Assembly: GCA_019359325.1 (NCBI GenBank)
Contig: JAHHHN010000029.1
Coordinates: 1-64,000, forward strand
DNA: 64,000 nt
From: Mojavia pulchra JT2-VF2
GTDB lineage: Bacteria; Cyanobacteriota; Cyanobacteriia; Cyanobacteriales; Nostocaceae
Reading direction: 5' to 3'
Position numbers and translations under genes: made by a program. Under the pieces are notes generated by a model. That model made no database searches, was not told the DNA's origin, and saw only the letters and a list, made by a program, of their open reading frames with translations. Shown here piece after piece: positions 44,287 to 52,918 of the stretch. The first letter of the stretch is position 1. Each line of letters starts with the position of its first letter.

Positions 44287-45189
44287 ATGAACCAACCACC
44301 TAAACGCAGAAAAACCACCTCTGCTGCATCTAGTAATCCAGAACCTCTAAAGAACCCAGCTTTAGTAACTATTGATATAAATGCTGTTGAAGTACCTGAA
44401 CTAACCGAGCAAGAGCAGAGCGATCGCTTGAATCTTGAACGCAAAGTAGAGAGGGCATTCTTTGAAGCAGGCAAAGCTTTAATGGAACTGCGCGAGCGCA
44501 GACTATACCGATCCGCGCATCGCACATTTGAGGAGTATTGCCGCGATCGCTTTGGGCATAGTCGGCAACAGTCAAATTATTTGATTGCCGCAGCTGGTGT
44601 TTACGAAAATCTGACAACCAATGGTTGTCAAAATATGGTGGATAAAGATTTGGCAACCAATGGTTGTCAAATCCTGCCAACGAGCGAACGGCAAGTTAGA
44701 CCCTTAGTTCCCTTGAAGTTGGAGGAACAACGTAGCTGTTGGCAGCAGGCAGTGGAGGAGGCAGGTGGTAAAATCCCATCCGGTCGTATAGTCAAAGATG
44801 TTGTGCAGCGCATCATGGAACGAGTCAAAGCCCCTAATCCTTACCGTATGGGGGAAGTATGCCAAATTCTACCTAAAGATAATCCCGAACTCAGGGGTAA
44901 GGGTGGCTGTTGGTGCATCATTAGCCATGTGGGGGACTTCAGTTGTACAGTGACAGCTTGGGATGGACAGTACACGGTGAGAATCGACCACCTCAAGCCG
45001 CTCAATTACTCAGATTCAGATTGTCAGCAGATGCAATTACTAAGCGATCGCATTCGTAGGCTGCGAGAAAATAGCTCCTTAGAAGCACCAACAGAGGCGG
45101 TTTTGAAATGTTTAGGGGAACTGAAGCGACCGTATTTGACTACTGTAGAAGAGAAGCTGTTGAGTGTGATTGAAAAAGAATACGATTAA
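44287..45189 (+). CDS. Plasmid protein of unknown function, intact copy
   Basis: A 300-residue protein. The first 55 residues match the remnant at 35759. The centre (LERKVERAFFEAGKALMELRERRLYRSAHRTFEEYCRDRFGHSRQQSNYLIAA) is helical and resembles DNA-binding regions of cyanobacterial plasmid proteins that combine an HTH-like block with a ParB-like role; this is uncertain. A 13-residue repeat (TNGCQ) follows, then a beta-rich C-terminal part (MGEVCQILPKDNPELRGKGGCWCIISHVGDF), which looks like an SH3-like domain. It is downstream of the HTH regulator on the same strand. Confidence 0.6.
   Translation: MNQPPKRRKTTSAASSNPEPLKNPALVTIDINAVEVPELTEQEQSDRLNLERKVERAFFEAGKALMELRERRLYRSAHRTFEEYCRDRFGHSRQQSNYLIAAAGVYENLTTNGCQNMVDKDLATNGCQILPTSERQVRPLVPLKLEEQRSCWQQAVEEAGGKIPSGRIVKDVVQRIMERVKAPNPYRMGEVCQILPKDNPELRGKGGCWCIISHVGDFSCTVTAWDGQYTVRIDHLKPLNYSDSDCQQMQLLSDRIRRLRENSSLEAPTEAVLKCLGELKRPYLTTVEEKLLSVIEKEYD
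44612..44669. repeat. Two in-gene palindromes 39 bases apart
   Basis: TGACAACC-AAT-GGTTGTCA (44612-44630) and TGGCAACC-AAT-GGTTGTCA (44651-44669). The first is perfect and the second has one mismatch. They form a 13-codon protein repeat and could also be binding sites for a dimeric protein, for example the protein itself. Confidence 0.6.
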
Positions 45190-45241
45190 CCACTAATGGT
45201 GTCAAAGTTTGATTTTTTCTGTCAGTTTAATCTTGTGTAAT

Positions 45242-47263
45242 ATGCACGACTTTGTAGTAAATTTGTTTAGCACTGGCTCATTCATTCCTCATGGTCACTG
45301 CTACTTGTGGAAGCCTGGGTTAGTGTGGTTGCATATAATTTCTGATGCTATCATTGCGCTAGCTTATTATTCAATTCCCTTGACGTTGTTCTACTTTGTT
45401 CGCCAGCGACAAGATTTACCGTTCTCGTGGATATTCTTGTTGTTTGCCGCTTTTATAATTTCTTGTGGCACAACGCACATTGCCGAGATCTGGACACTGT
45501 GGAATCCCACTTATTGGCTATCAGGCATCCTGAAAGTTGCAACAGCGATTGTATCATTATTTACAGCTATAGAACTCGTAGCGTTAATGCCACAAGCACT
45601 AGCATTGCCTAGTCCGTTGCAATTAAAACAAGCAAACAAGGCATTACAAGCACAAATTAAAGAACGTTTGCAGGTTGAAAAACAACTCAGACAACTTCAA
45701 GAGGAACTAGAGCAGCGTGTACAGGATAGAACTGCTCAACTAGTAAGAGTAAATGAGCAGTTACAACAAGAAATTGATGAGCGATACCGGGCGGAAGTTG
45801 CTTTACTGGCAAGTCGTGAGCGGCTAGTATTAGCACAACAAGTAGGGAAAATTGGTACGTATGAATTGAATACCCAAACCAAAGAATTGATCTGGACAGA
45901 AGAAATGGAAGCATTATATGGGCTAGAAAGAGGAAGTTTTGAGGATAGCTATGAGCATTGGTTAAAACTAATACACCCAGATGATCGCGCTGATGCAGTT
46001 CTGAGCGTACAACGAATAATCACGCACGGTGCCGACTTAGACACCGAATTGCGGATTATGCTTCCTGATGGCAGGATTCGCTGGGTAGCAACCAGAGCAA
46101 AGATGTTTTGTGAGTTAGGTCACTCAGAGCGTTTGATAGGGGTGAATATGGATATCACAGAACACAAGCAAGTTCAACAAGAACTCCAAAAAACGCTACA
46201 AACTTTAACCACACTGATCAATGCTTCGCCGTTACCAATTGTAGTAATTCAACCAAACATGACGGTGCAACTTTGGAGTTTAGCAGCAGAGCAATTGTTT
46301 GGTTGGAGTGCAGCTGAAGTTTTAGGTCAACCGATACCAATAATTCCCCAGGACAAACAAGACCAATTTCGCCAAGATCCAGAAGCACTCGCCAAGGGAG
46401 AAGTGTTTGCGGGTGTAGAGACTTACCATTGTAAGCGTGATGGTTCAACACTGGTGGTCAGCGTATCGACAGCACCATTCTACGATGAACACCATAATTT
46501 CCAGTCGATTTTGCTAATTTTTCAAGATATTACCGAACAGCAAGCTATAGAGCAAATGAAAAATGAATTCATTTCGATTGTCAGCCATGAACTTCGTACT
46601 CCACTTACAGCAATCCAAGGATTTTTAGGACTGCTCAACAGTGGTATCTACGACAACAAACCTCAAAAAGCTAAACGCATGGTTGAGCAAGCTTTAACTA
46701 ATAGCGATCGCCTCGTGCGTTTGGTAAATGATATCTTGGATTTGGAGCGATTGTCGTCCGGGCGAGTACAGCTTGTTAAAGAAGTTTGCAACGCCGCAGA
46801 TTTAATGCAACGAGCCGTAGAAGGATTACAACCAATAGCGAGCTTATCTGCAATCACAATTTCCACTCCTACTAATGCTTGCGTGTGGGCTGACCCCGAC
46901 TTAATTATCCAAACCCTCACTAATTTGTTAAGCAACGCCATCAAATTTTCTCCTCGTGACTCGATGATTACTTTGTCTGCTCAACCTCAAGGTGAATGGG
47001 TGCTTTTTGCCGCCAAAGATCAAGGTCGAGGTATCCCCGCTGATAAATTAGAAACCATCTTTGAACGTTTTGAGCAGGTTGATGTCTCTGATGCGCGTGC
47101 TAAGGGAGGAACAGGTCTGGGCTTGGCAATCTGCCAAAGCATCATTCAACAGCATGATGGGAGTATTTGGGCAGAAAGTATTCTTGGTGAGGGAAGTACA
47201 TTTTATTTCACTTTGCCAATACCATCAAGAGACAATGAACAAACGCATCTTGGTCATCGTTGA
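45242..47263 (+). CDS. Ethylene-receptor-like PAS sensor histidine kinase
   Basis: About 673 residues. The start is the ATG at 45242 (the TTG at 45209 adds 11 non-family residues). The N-terminal three-helix domain matches plant ETR1 and its cyanobacterial relatives: SDAIIALAYYSIPLTLFYF and FIISCGTTHI, with Asp35, Tyr42 and the copper-binding pair Cys75/His79, all at ETR1 spacing. A coiled coil follows, then two PAS domains (about 195-315 and 320-435), HisKA with phospho-acceptor His449 (SHELRTPL) and a HATPase (NLLSNAIKFSP, GRGIP, GTGLGLAI). It should bind ethylene through Cu(I) and control the regulators downstream. No receiver domain is fused. Confidence 0.9.
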   Translation: MHDFVVNLFSTGSFIPHGHCYLWKPGLVWLHIISDAIIALAYYSIPLTLFYFVRQRQDLPFSWIFLLFAAFIISCGTTHIAEIWTLWNPTYWLSGILKVATAIVSLFTAIELVALMPQALALPSPLQLKQANKALQAQIKERLQVEKQLRQLQEELEQRVQDRTAQLVRVNEQLQQEIDERYRAEVALLASRERLVLAQQVGKIGTYELNTQTKELIWTEEMEALYGLERGSFEDSYEHWLKLIHPDDRADAVLSVQRIITHGADLDTELRIMLPDGRIRWVATRAKMFCELGHSERLIGVNMDITEHKQVQQELQKTLQTLTTLINASPLPIVVIQPNMTVQLWSLAAEQLFGWSAAEVLGQPIPIIPQDKQDQFRQDPEALAKGEVFAGVETYHCKRDGSTLVVSVSTAPFYDEHHNFQSILLIFQDITEQQAIEQMKNEFISIVSHELRTPLTAIQGFLGLLNSGIYDNKPQKAKRMVEQALTNSDRLVRLVNDILDLERLSSGRVQLVKEVCNAADLMQRAVEGLQPIASLSAITISTPTNACVWADPDLIIQTLTNLLSNAIKFSPRDSMITLSAQPQGEWVLFAAKDQGRGIPADKLETIFERFEQVDVSDARAKGGTGLGLAICQSIIQQHDGSIWAESILGEGSTFYFTLPIPSRDNEQTHLGHR

Positions 47264-47692
47264 AGGCAGGAGGGGGCAGCAATGCTTGTGAAAAACTGCC
47301 CCTAACACAACGCTCGTACCGTCAGAGGTGAAACACCTCACCAAATTAAAAATTTGGTCGCTCTTTTTCAGGAGGGTTCTGAATCCTATAGCTGAACAAA
47401 ACATAAGTACTTAGACAGAATTAATTATACACGTTGTTTTTCGGTTCCCTATTTCCTATTCCCTATCCCCTATCTCTATGAATGAATTTAATTTTGCCCA
47501 ACTACTTAAAAGCCTCCTTCAAAATTTAGTCTTGATTGATCAAGCAAATTGATGTATTATATTTTTGTTCTAAAAAAATATAGACAAAAAATTTATACAA
47601 TACTTGCTGGGTGCAGGTTAAAGTCTTATAGACTTCAGCGCCTATGTCTGTGTTAGATCGTCTCAATTATTAGCTAGTAAATAGTAGAAGTT
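47264..47692. other. Intergenic region with small hairpins and CCCTAT repeats
   Basis: No gene. GAGGTG-AAA-CACCTC (47325-47339) and CCAAATT-AAA-AATTTGG (47341-47357) are small adjacent hairpins. A CCCTATTTCCTATTCCCTAT run sits near 47447-47478. Confidence 0.5.
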
Positions 47693-49531
47693 GTGAAAAT
47701 TCTACTGGTAGAAGATGATGTACCAACTGCGACCATACTAAGTGAAGTTCTCACAGCGGAACATTATATAGTTGAACTGGCAGCAGATGGGGAAAACGGT
47801 TTAGCATTAGCAACTTTATCGAACTTCGACTTGATATTGTTAGATTTACTAATTCCTAAACTGGATGGAATTAACCTTTGTCGGCAACTTCGCGCACAAG
47901 GAATTCAAACGCCGATTCTTTTACTGACTGCCAAAGATCAGAGTGCTGATGTAGTAAGAGGATTAGATGCAGGTGCAGATGATTACGTTACCAAACCCTA
48001 CGATATCGCCCAGTTACTAGCACGGATACGAGCATTACTACGCAGAGGTACAACCGGGCTAACACCTAACTTGTTGAGTTGGGGAAATTTATGCGTCAAT
48101 ACCGTGTCGGCAGAAGTTACCTATGAAGGAAAACCTATATCTTTAAGTCCTAAAGAATATAGCTTGCTAGGATTATTTTTACGTAATCCACAACGTGTTT
48201 TTAGCCGGAGTGACATCATAGATCACCTATGGTCATTTGATTCTACACCAAGTGAAGGAGCGGTCACTAATTTAATTAAAGACTTACGCCACAAGCTTAA
48301 GAATATAGGCATATCGGCGGAATTACTAGAAACCGTTTATGGATTGGGTTATCGGCTAAAAACCCCACCTACACCTGATAGTGAACAAGCTCAAGCAAAA
48401 CGTCAAAAAGCGATCACTGCTATTAACAAAACTATAGAACGCTACAAAGATACGTTTGCCCAACGCCTAACTTTGCTAGAGCAAGCACAACTAGTTGCTT
48501 TGCACACAGGACAATTGCCGCTCCAAATACGGCAGCAAGCGAGCGAAGAAGCACACAAATTAGCAGGAACATTAGGCTCGTTTGGTTACGAAATAGGTTC
48601 AAAGTTAGCTCAAGCAATTGAACATCTGCTAATCAAAGAGCAAGATTTAACTGTAGAAGATGCTGTTAAACTGTCGCAACTGATTAGTCAACTCAAAGGC
48701 TTACTAAGCCAACCTCCAATGCCTTTAAGTGTGGAACAACTGGTATCAATTGAGTTACCTTTAGTGCTGGCGGTTGTTGATAAATCATTCGCTAACGAAC
48801 TGAAAATGCAAGCCACTAGTTGGGGAGTGCAAATAGAAGTAGCTGCTAGTTGGGAGAACATTCAACAAAATGTTTCTCACTCTCCCAAGGCAATTTTATT
48901 CCAACTCAACGGGGAGAAATTAAGCCAAAAAAGCTTAAAATTGCTGGAAAAACTGAAACAGCAGTTGCCTACTACACCAATTATCGTATTAGCAGACCAT
49001 GACAATCTTGAACATAGAGTAGCTGTTGCTCGTTTGGGAATACAACAATTTTTGAGTAAACCAATTATTACTCAAGTATTTCAAACAATTACCCAAGTCA
49101 TATCTCAAGGTCAGTCCAGCCAAGCTAAGGTGATGATCGTCGACGATGATCCGGTAATGCTAGATATATTAAGCAATCTATTACAACCTTGGGGCCTGGC
49201 GGTAAACACATTACAAAACCCCCAAAAATTTTGGGAAGTGCTAACTAAAATAACTCCTGACCTATTAATTATAGATTTAGAAATGCCAACATATACTGGT
49301 ATTGACTTATGCCGCGTAGTCAGACAAGATTCTCATTGGGGGAATTTGCCTATATTAGTAATTACTGTCCATACAGACACTAAATCAATTCAACAGGTGT
49401 TTGCAGCAGGAGCCAATGACTTTATCAGCAAGCCTGTGGTAGGGGCGGAGTTAATAACTCGTGTTACCAGCCGGATTGAACGTTATAGTGTCCACCAGCA
49501 GAACTATGAGCAAACGCATCCTTGTCATTGA
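47693..49531 (+). CDS. Multi-domain response regulator (REC, OmpR-type DNA-binding, HPt, pseudo-REC, REC)
   Basis: A 612-residue protein starting at GTG. Domains in order: REC (1-120, phospho-acceptor Asp51 in ILLDLLIP, Lys in YVTKPYD); winged-helix OmpR/PhoB DNA-binding domain (about 130-225, ending TVYGLGYRLK); HPt (about 245-335, His288 in EEAHKLAGTLGSFG); a degenerate REC without the acidic pocket (about 350-470); and a final REC (about 480-600, Asp528 in LLIIDLEMP). Such proteins can run an internal phosphorelay and bind DNA. It follows the ethylene-receptor-like kinase, a plausible phosphodonor, and overlaps the next REC gene by 26 bases. Confidence 0.88.
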   Translation: MKILLVEDDVPTATILSEVLTAEHYIVELAADGENGLALATLSNFDLILLDLLIPKLDGINLCRQLRAQGIQTPILLLTAKDQSADVVRGLDAGADDYVTKPYDIAQLLARIRALLRRGTTGLTPNLLSWGNLCVNTVSAEVTYEGKPISLSPKEYSLLGLFLRNPQRVFSRSDIIDHLWSFDSTPSEGAVTNLIKDLRHKLKNIGISAELLETVYGLGYRLKTPPTPDSEQAQAKRQKAITAINKTIERYKDTFAQRLTLLEQAQLVALHTGQLPLQIRQQASEEAHKLAGTLGSFGYEIGSKLAQAIEHLLIKEQDLTVEDAVKLSQLISQLKGLLSQPPMPLSVEQLVSIELPLVLAVVDKSFANELKMQATSWGVQIEVAASWENIQQNVSHSPKAILFQLNGEKLSQKSLKLLEKLKQQLPTTPIIVLADHDNLEHRVAVARLGIQQFLSKPIITQVFQTITQVISQGQSSQAKVMIVDDDPVMLDILSNLLQPWGLAVNTLQNPQKFWEVLTKITPDLLIIDLEMPTYTGIDLCRVVRQDSHWGNLPILVITVHTDTKSIQQVFAAGANDFISKPVVGAELITRVTSRIERYSVHQQNYEQTHPCH

Positions 49532-49883
49532 TGACGAAGAATCGTTACGAGAACTTGCCTGCACTTGCTTAGAAGATTTGGGCGGTTGGGAAGTCATCTC
49601 TGTCCCGTCAGGTCATGAAGGACTTTTGCAAGCCCAAGAAAATGTTTTGGATGTCATTCTCCTGGATATATCAATGCCTGACATGGATGGCTTTCAATTT
49701 TATCAGCAAATCAAAGCTAATCTTAAAACGCATCAAATTCCGCTCATTTTGCTCACTGCCAAAGTCTTACCTAATGATTACAAGCGTTTTGCTCAGTTAG
49801 ATATAGCCGGAATCATTACTAAACCATTCAACCCTTTACTGATTTGCACACAGATAGCCCAAATGCTTGGTTGGAATGATTAG
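49506..49883 (+). CDS. Single-domain response regulator (CheY-like)
   Basis: A 125-residue stand-alone REC domain: DDE at 9-11, Asp54 (ILLDISMPDMDG), Thr/Lys switch in LLTAKV and ITKPFNP. The start is the ATG at 49506, inside the end of the upstream gene, giving translational coupling. It is probably a shuttle or sink in the same relay. Confidence 0.88.
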   Translation: MSKRILVIDDEESLRELACTCLEDLGGWEVISVPSGHEGLLQAQENVLDVILLDISMPDMDGFQFYQQIKANLKTHQIPLILLTAKVLPNDYKRFAQLDIAGIITKPFNPLLICTQIAQMLGWND

Positions 49884-50012
49884 TCTCGTAGGTTGGGTAG
49901 AGCGTATTATACTCCAACTGTTGCCTATTTCATACTATATTCATATGAGTTTCTTATTTTTTTGATTTAAACTACATCATGAATCACCTTTGGCTTTTAA
50001 AGCATTTGAATC

Positions 50013-50417
50013 ATGATAATCAAGACGGTACTGTTAATTGATGATGAATCTACTATTCGAGAACTTGTACAAATCTGTTTAAATGATTTGATGGGATGGA
50101 ATGTTTTAACTGCTGCTTCAGCGCAGTCTGGACTGAAGCAGCTAGAAACAGTATGTCCTGATGTTATCTTACTAGATGTTGTTATGCCTGGTATGGATAT
50201 TAACTCGTTTTTATACAGATTGCATGAACACTCTTCATGGAAAAATATTCCCGTCATTTTATTAAGTGTGATAGCAGATTGTTTCACAGCACAACAACTT
50301 CAGCAACTAGGAGTAGTTGATGCAATAGCCAAACCCTTCAATGCCTTAGTTTTACCCCAACAGATTACTCAAGCCTTAAGTTACAGTTCACAGCCAGAGT
50401 ATCAACTAACTCCATGA
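50013..50417 (+). CDS. Single-domain response regulator (CheY-like), second
   Basis: A 134-residue REC domain with Asp55 (ILLDVVMPGMD) and Lys in IAKPFNA. The usual switch Thr/Ser is Ser in ILLSV. It is related to the gene just upstream, probably by an old duplication. Last gene of the signalling group, followed by a terminator. Confidence 0.86.
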   Translation: MIIKTVLLIDDESTIRELVQICLNDLMGWNVLTAASAQSGLKQLETVCPDVILLDVVMPGMDINSFLYRLHEHSSWKNIPVILLSVIADCFTAQQLQQLGVVDAIAKPFNALVLPQQITQALSYSSQPEYQLTP

Positions 50418-50434
50418 ATTCTCTATAAATCAGA

Positions 50435-50467
50435 AAACTTATAACGTCCTTATAAGTTTCTTATTTT
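50435..50467 (+). terminator. Rho-independent terminator after the response regulators
   Basis: AAACTTATAA (50435-50444) pairs with TTATAAGTTT (50450-50459), followed by CTTATTTTT. It begins 17 bases after the stop. The stem is AT-rich and so rather weak. Confidence 0.65.
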
Positions 50468-50907
50468 TATCTGGTAGTGTGGTAGGAAGGAATTGAGGAA
50501 AAACTGTTGAAAACTATAAATAGTTTATTAACTGCTTTACTGGCTAGTATTAAATTATTAGCGAGCAGACAGAATGACTCTTGTATAGTTAAATATAAAA
50601 TTAATACAAAGAGTAGAATTTACCCTAAATGAAACTCAAATTAAAAATTGTAGCTAAACAAAGATTTAAATAACTCAAATATTGCCAAGCACTGCTTATT
50701 AAATATGGATGAGTAAAACTTCAATTTAATAAATATTGAAGTTTTAAATCTTGTTTTGCAACATTTTATAAACACTGCATCAGTGTAAATTATTTAGTGC
50801 AAATATGCACGTCTATTAAATAGTTACCTATAATTTATCGGCGTAATTAAATTCCAGAAATCGGCCTAGTAAATTTTGCATTTACAAAAGTTACTGCTAA
50901 AAAATCT

Positions 50908-52308
50908 ATGGAACTACATCAAACTAAAACAAAGAGAAAACGAGGAGTTATACTAACTCCTACGGGATTGCAAAGATTACAGGAAGCAATTTTATCGTGG
51001 GAAATAGTAGAAAATAAAGGTAATCGTTTAACTCTAGAACAATTAAGCAGACAGATAAATATTTCCACTAAAACTTTAAGCCGATTGTGGTCTTTGAGTG
51101 CAAGTGTAGATCATAAAACTTTGAAATTGTGTTTTAGTGCGTTTAATTTAGAAGTAGATGAAAAAGATTATACAGTTTTAACTGGAGAGAATGAACCCGA
51201 CATGTCTGTGCTTTTATCACAGAATTCTCTTCCACAACAAGAAAATATATCTCAACCTTCTACTGAACAAGTAAGAAAATGTTTGTCATATCCAGATGGT
51301 GCTGTGCCTCTAGATTCGCCATTTTATATTGAACGTCCGCCCATAGAAGATTTAGTATATAGAGAAATAACTCAACATGGTTGCATAATTAGGATTCGCG
51401 CCCCCAGACAAATGGGTAAATCTTCTTTGGCGTTACGCTTATTAGCCTTTGCCGATACACAACAATATCACAAAGTTAATCTTAATTGTAACCAAATTGA
51501 TGAACAATGTTTGACTAACTTAAATAGCTTATTGCGTTGTATCTGCTGCCAAATTGCTAAACAATTAAATATTGACTCTAATCTTGATAACTATTGGGAA
51601 GCAGAAATTGGTAGTAAGTTAAGTTGTAGTTTATATTTGCAAAACTATATTCTTGAACAGTGCCACAGTCCCTTAGTTTTAGTGTTGAATGATGTTGAGC
51701 GTTTTTTTGAGTATCCTCACATTGCTCATGACTTTTTTGCATTATTACGTTCTTGGTGCGAAGAAGCACGACAAAATAATAATTGGCATAAGCTAAGGCT
51801 AATAGTAGTTTACTCTACAGAGCAATATATTTCTTTAGATATTAACCGCTCGCCTTTTAATATTGGGCTACCTATACGTCTGCATGAATTTACGCCGCAA
51901 CAGGTAGAAGAATTAGCTAGAAGATATGGGTTGCAGTGGACTTGTGGCAGAGAATCGGCTCGTTTGATGTCTCTTGTTGGTGGGCATCCAGCACTGATTC
52001 AACTAGCACTATATTATCTCAGTTCTGGGATTACGACTTTAACAGATATCATCCAAGATGCGATCGCTAATGGTGGCATTTACCGTTATCACTTACAGCA
52101 ACACTGGGCAAAACTGCAAGCTAATCTCCATCTAGTCAGGTTATATACTGAGGTGGTTAATAGCCAACAGGGCGTACTTCTTGACACGATGGATGTTTAT
52201 AAGCTAGAAAGTCTAGGATTAATTGCTTTTGAAGGCGAGCACATTTTACCTCGTTGCGAACTATACCGTACTTACTTTGCCAAGCAGCTATCTATAATGG
52301 CTTCTTAA
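50908..52308 (+). CDS. AAA-like NTPase with N-terminal helix-turn-helix-like region
   Basis: A 466-residue cyanobacterial AAA-like (AAA_35) protein. The front (about 10-90) resembles the HTH-like start of this family (GLQRLQEAI ... RLTLEQLSRQINISTKTLSRLWSLSASVDHKTLKLCFSAF). The ATPase part starts VPLDSPFYIERPPIEDLVYREI, with the P-loop as [16 protein letters not shown] (about 163-178), a family variant of Walker A, and Walker B as LVLVLNDVERFF. Proteins of this type are often linked to signalling or conflict systems. The intergenic stretch before it (50468-50907) is AT-rich and holds no gene. The partner is unknown. Confidence 0.82.
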   Translation: MELHQTKTKRKRGVILTPTGLQRLQEAILSWEIVENKGNRLTLEQLSRQINISTKTLSRLWSLSASVDHKTLKLCFSAFNLEVDEKDYTVLTGENEPDMSVLLSQNSLPQQENISQPSTEQVRKCLSYPDGAVPLDSPFYIERPPIEDLVYREITQHGCIIRIRAPRQMGKSSLALRLLAFADTQQYHKVNLNCNQIDEQCLTNLNSLLRCICCQIAKQLNIDSNLDNYWEAEIGSKLSCSLYLQNYILEQCHSPLVLVLNDVERFFEYPHIAHDFFALLRSWCEEARQNNNWHKLRLIVVYSTEQYISLDINRSPFNIGLPIRLHEFTPQQVEELARRYGLQWTCGRESARLMSLVGGHPALIQLALYYLSSGITTLTDIIQDAIANGGIYRYHLQQHWAKLQANLHLVRLYTEVVNSQQGVLLDTMDVYKLESLGLIAFEGEHILPRCELYRTYFAKQLSIMAS

Positions 52309-52339
52309 TAATTCAGAATCAAATTTAAATTATTTAGTT

Positions 52340-52369
52340 AAAGGGATTTATTACAATAAATCCCTTTTC
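52340..52369 (+). terminator. Rho-independent terminator after the AAA-like gene
   Basis: AAAGGGATTTATT (52340-52352) pairs with AATAAATCCCTTT (52355-52367), with a T-run at the 3' side, about 30 bases after the stop. Confidence 0.75.
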
Positions 52370-52560
52370 TAAGCATAAATTTGCTTAACTACATAGGCAG
52401 CAGAGAACAGGAAAGGGGCAATAGGGTTGAAAGGCTCTTAATGTAGACTTTGTTCTTAAAATTTGTACCTCATTTACCTGCAATCTGGTGTATTAATCTT
52501 GCTAGAGAATTGATGAAAATACAACTATCAATATAATTATAGATTTTTTCTAAAAATACA

Positions 52561-52621
52561 AGGACAGTTAAGACAGTTAAAGAATTTTTTCAAAGATAAA
52601 AGAAATTTAAGACACTTAAGA
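52561..52621. promoter_or_regulatory. 9-base direct repeats, copy of the lectin upstream motif
   Basis: GGACAGTTAAGACAGTTAA (52562-52580) is identical to 39836-39854. Further CTTAA-type units at 9-base spacing lie on the minus strand toward 52621. It is about 340 bases before the AAA-WD40 gene. Confidence 0.45.
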
Positions 52622-52623
52622 CC

Positions 52624-52763
52624 GTAAGAATTCAGCATCCAGGAGTCAGAAGTCAGAATGAATAAGTATTTAAAGAATTAGTAAATTTATTTATCAAATA
52701 TTTATTTTTATTCTTTAATTATTCTGATTCCTGAATTCTGAGGACTAGGTGCTAAATTCTTAC
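52624..52763. repeat. Dispersed palindromic element, second member
   Basis: Left GTAAGAATTCAGCAT and GAGTCAGAAGTCAGAAT; right ATTCTGATTCCTGAATTCTG and TGCTAAATTCTTAC. It is a long imperfect inverted repeat of 140 bases related to the one at 27387-27556. The region 52764-52918 has no other feature. Confidence 0.7.
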
Positions 52764-52918
52764 AGATTTGAATATAAAAAGTAAAACTTAAAAGTTAGAG
52801 AAATTGAAGTATGGGTTAGAATACAAACTAATCATAAAACATTTCATAAAACATTTATACCCAGAGGCTTTCAAAACTGTTTGCTGCTAGATTTTCTATG
52901 TTAGATGCCTAAAGTATC

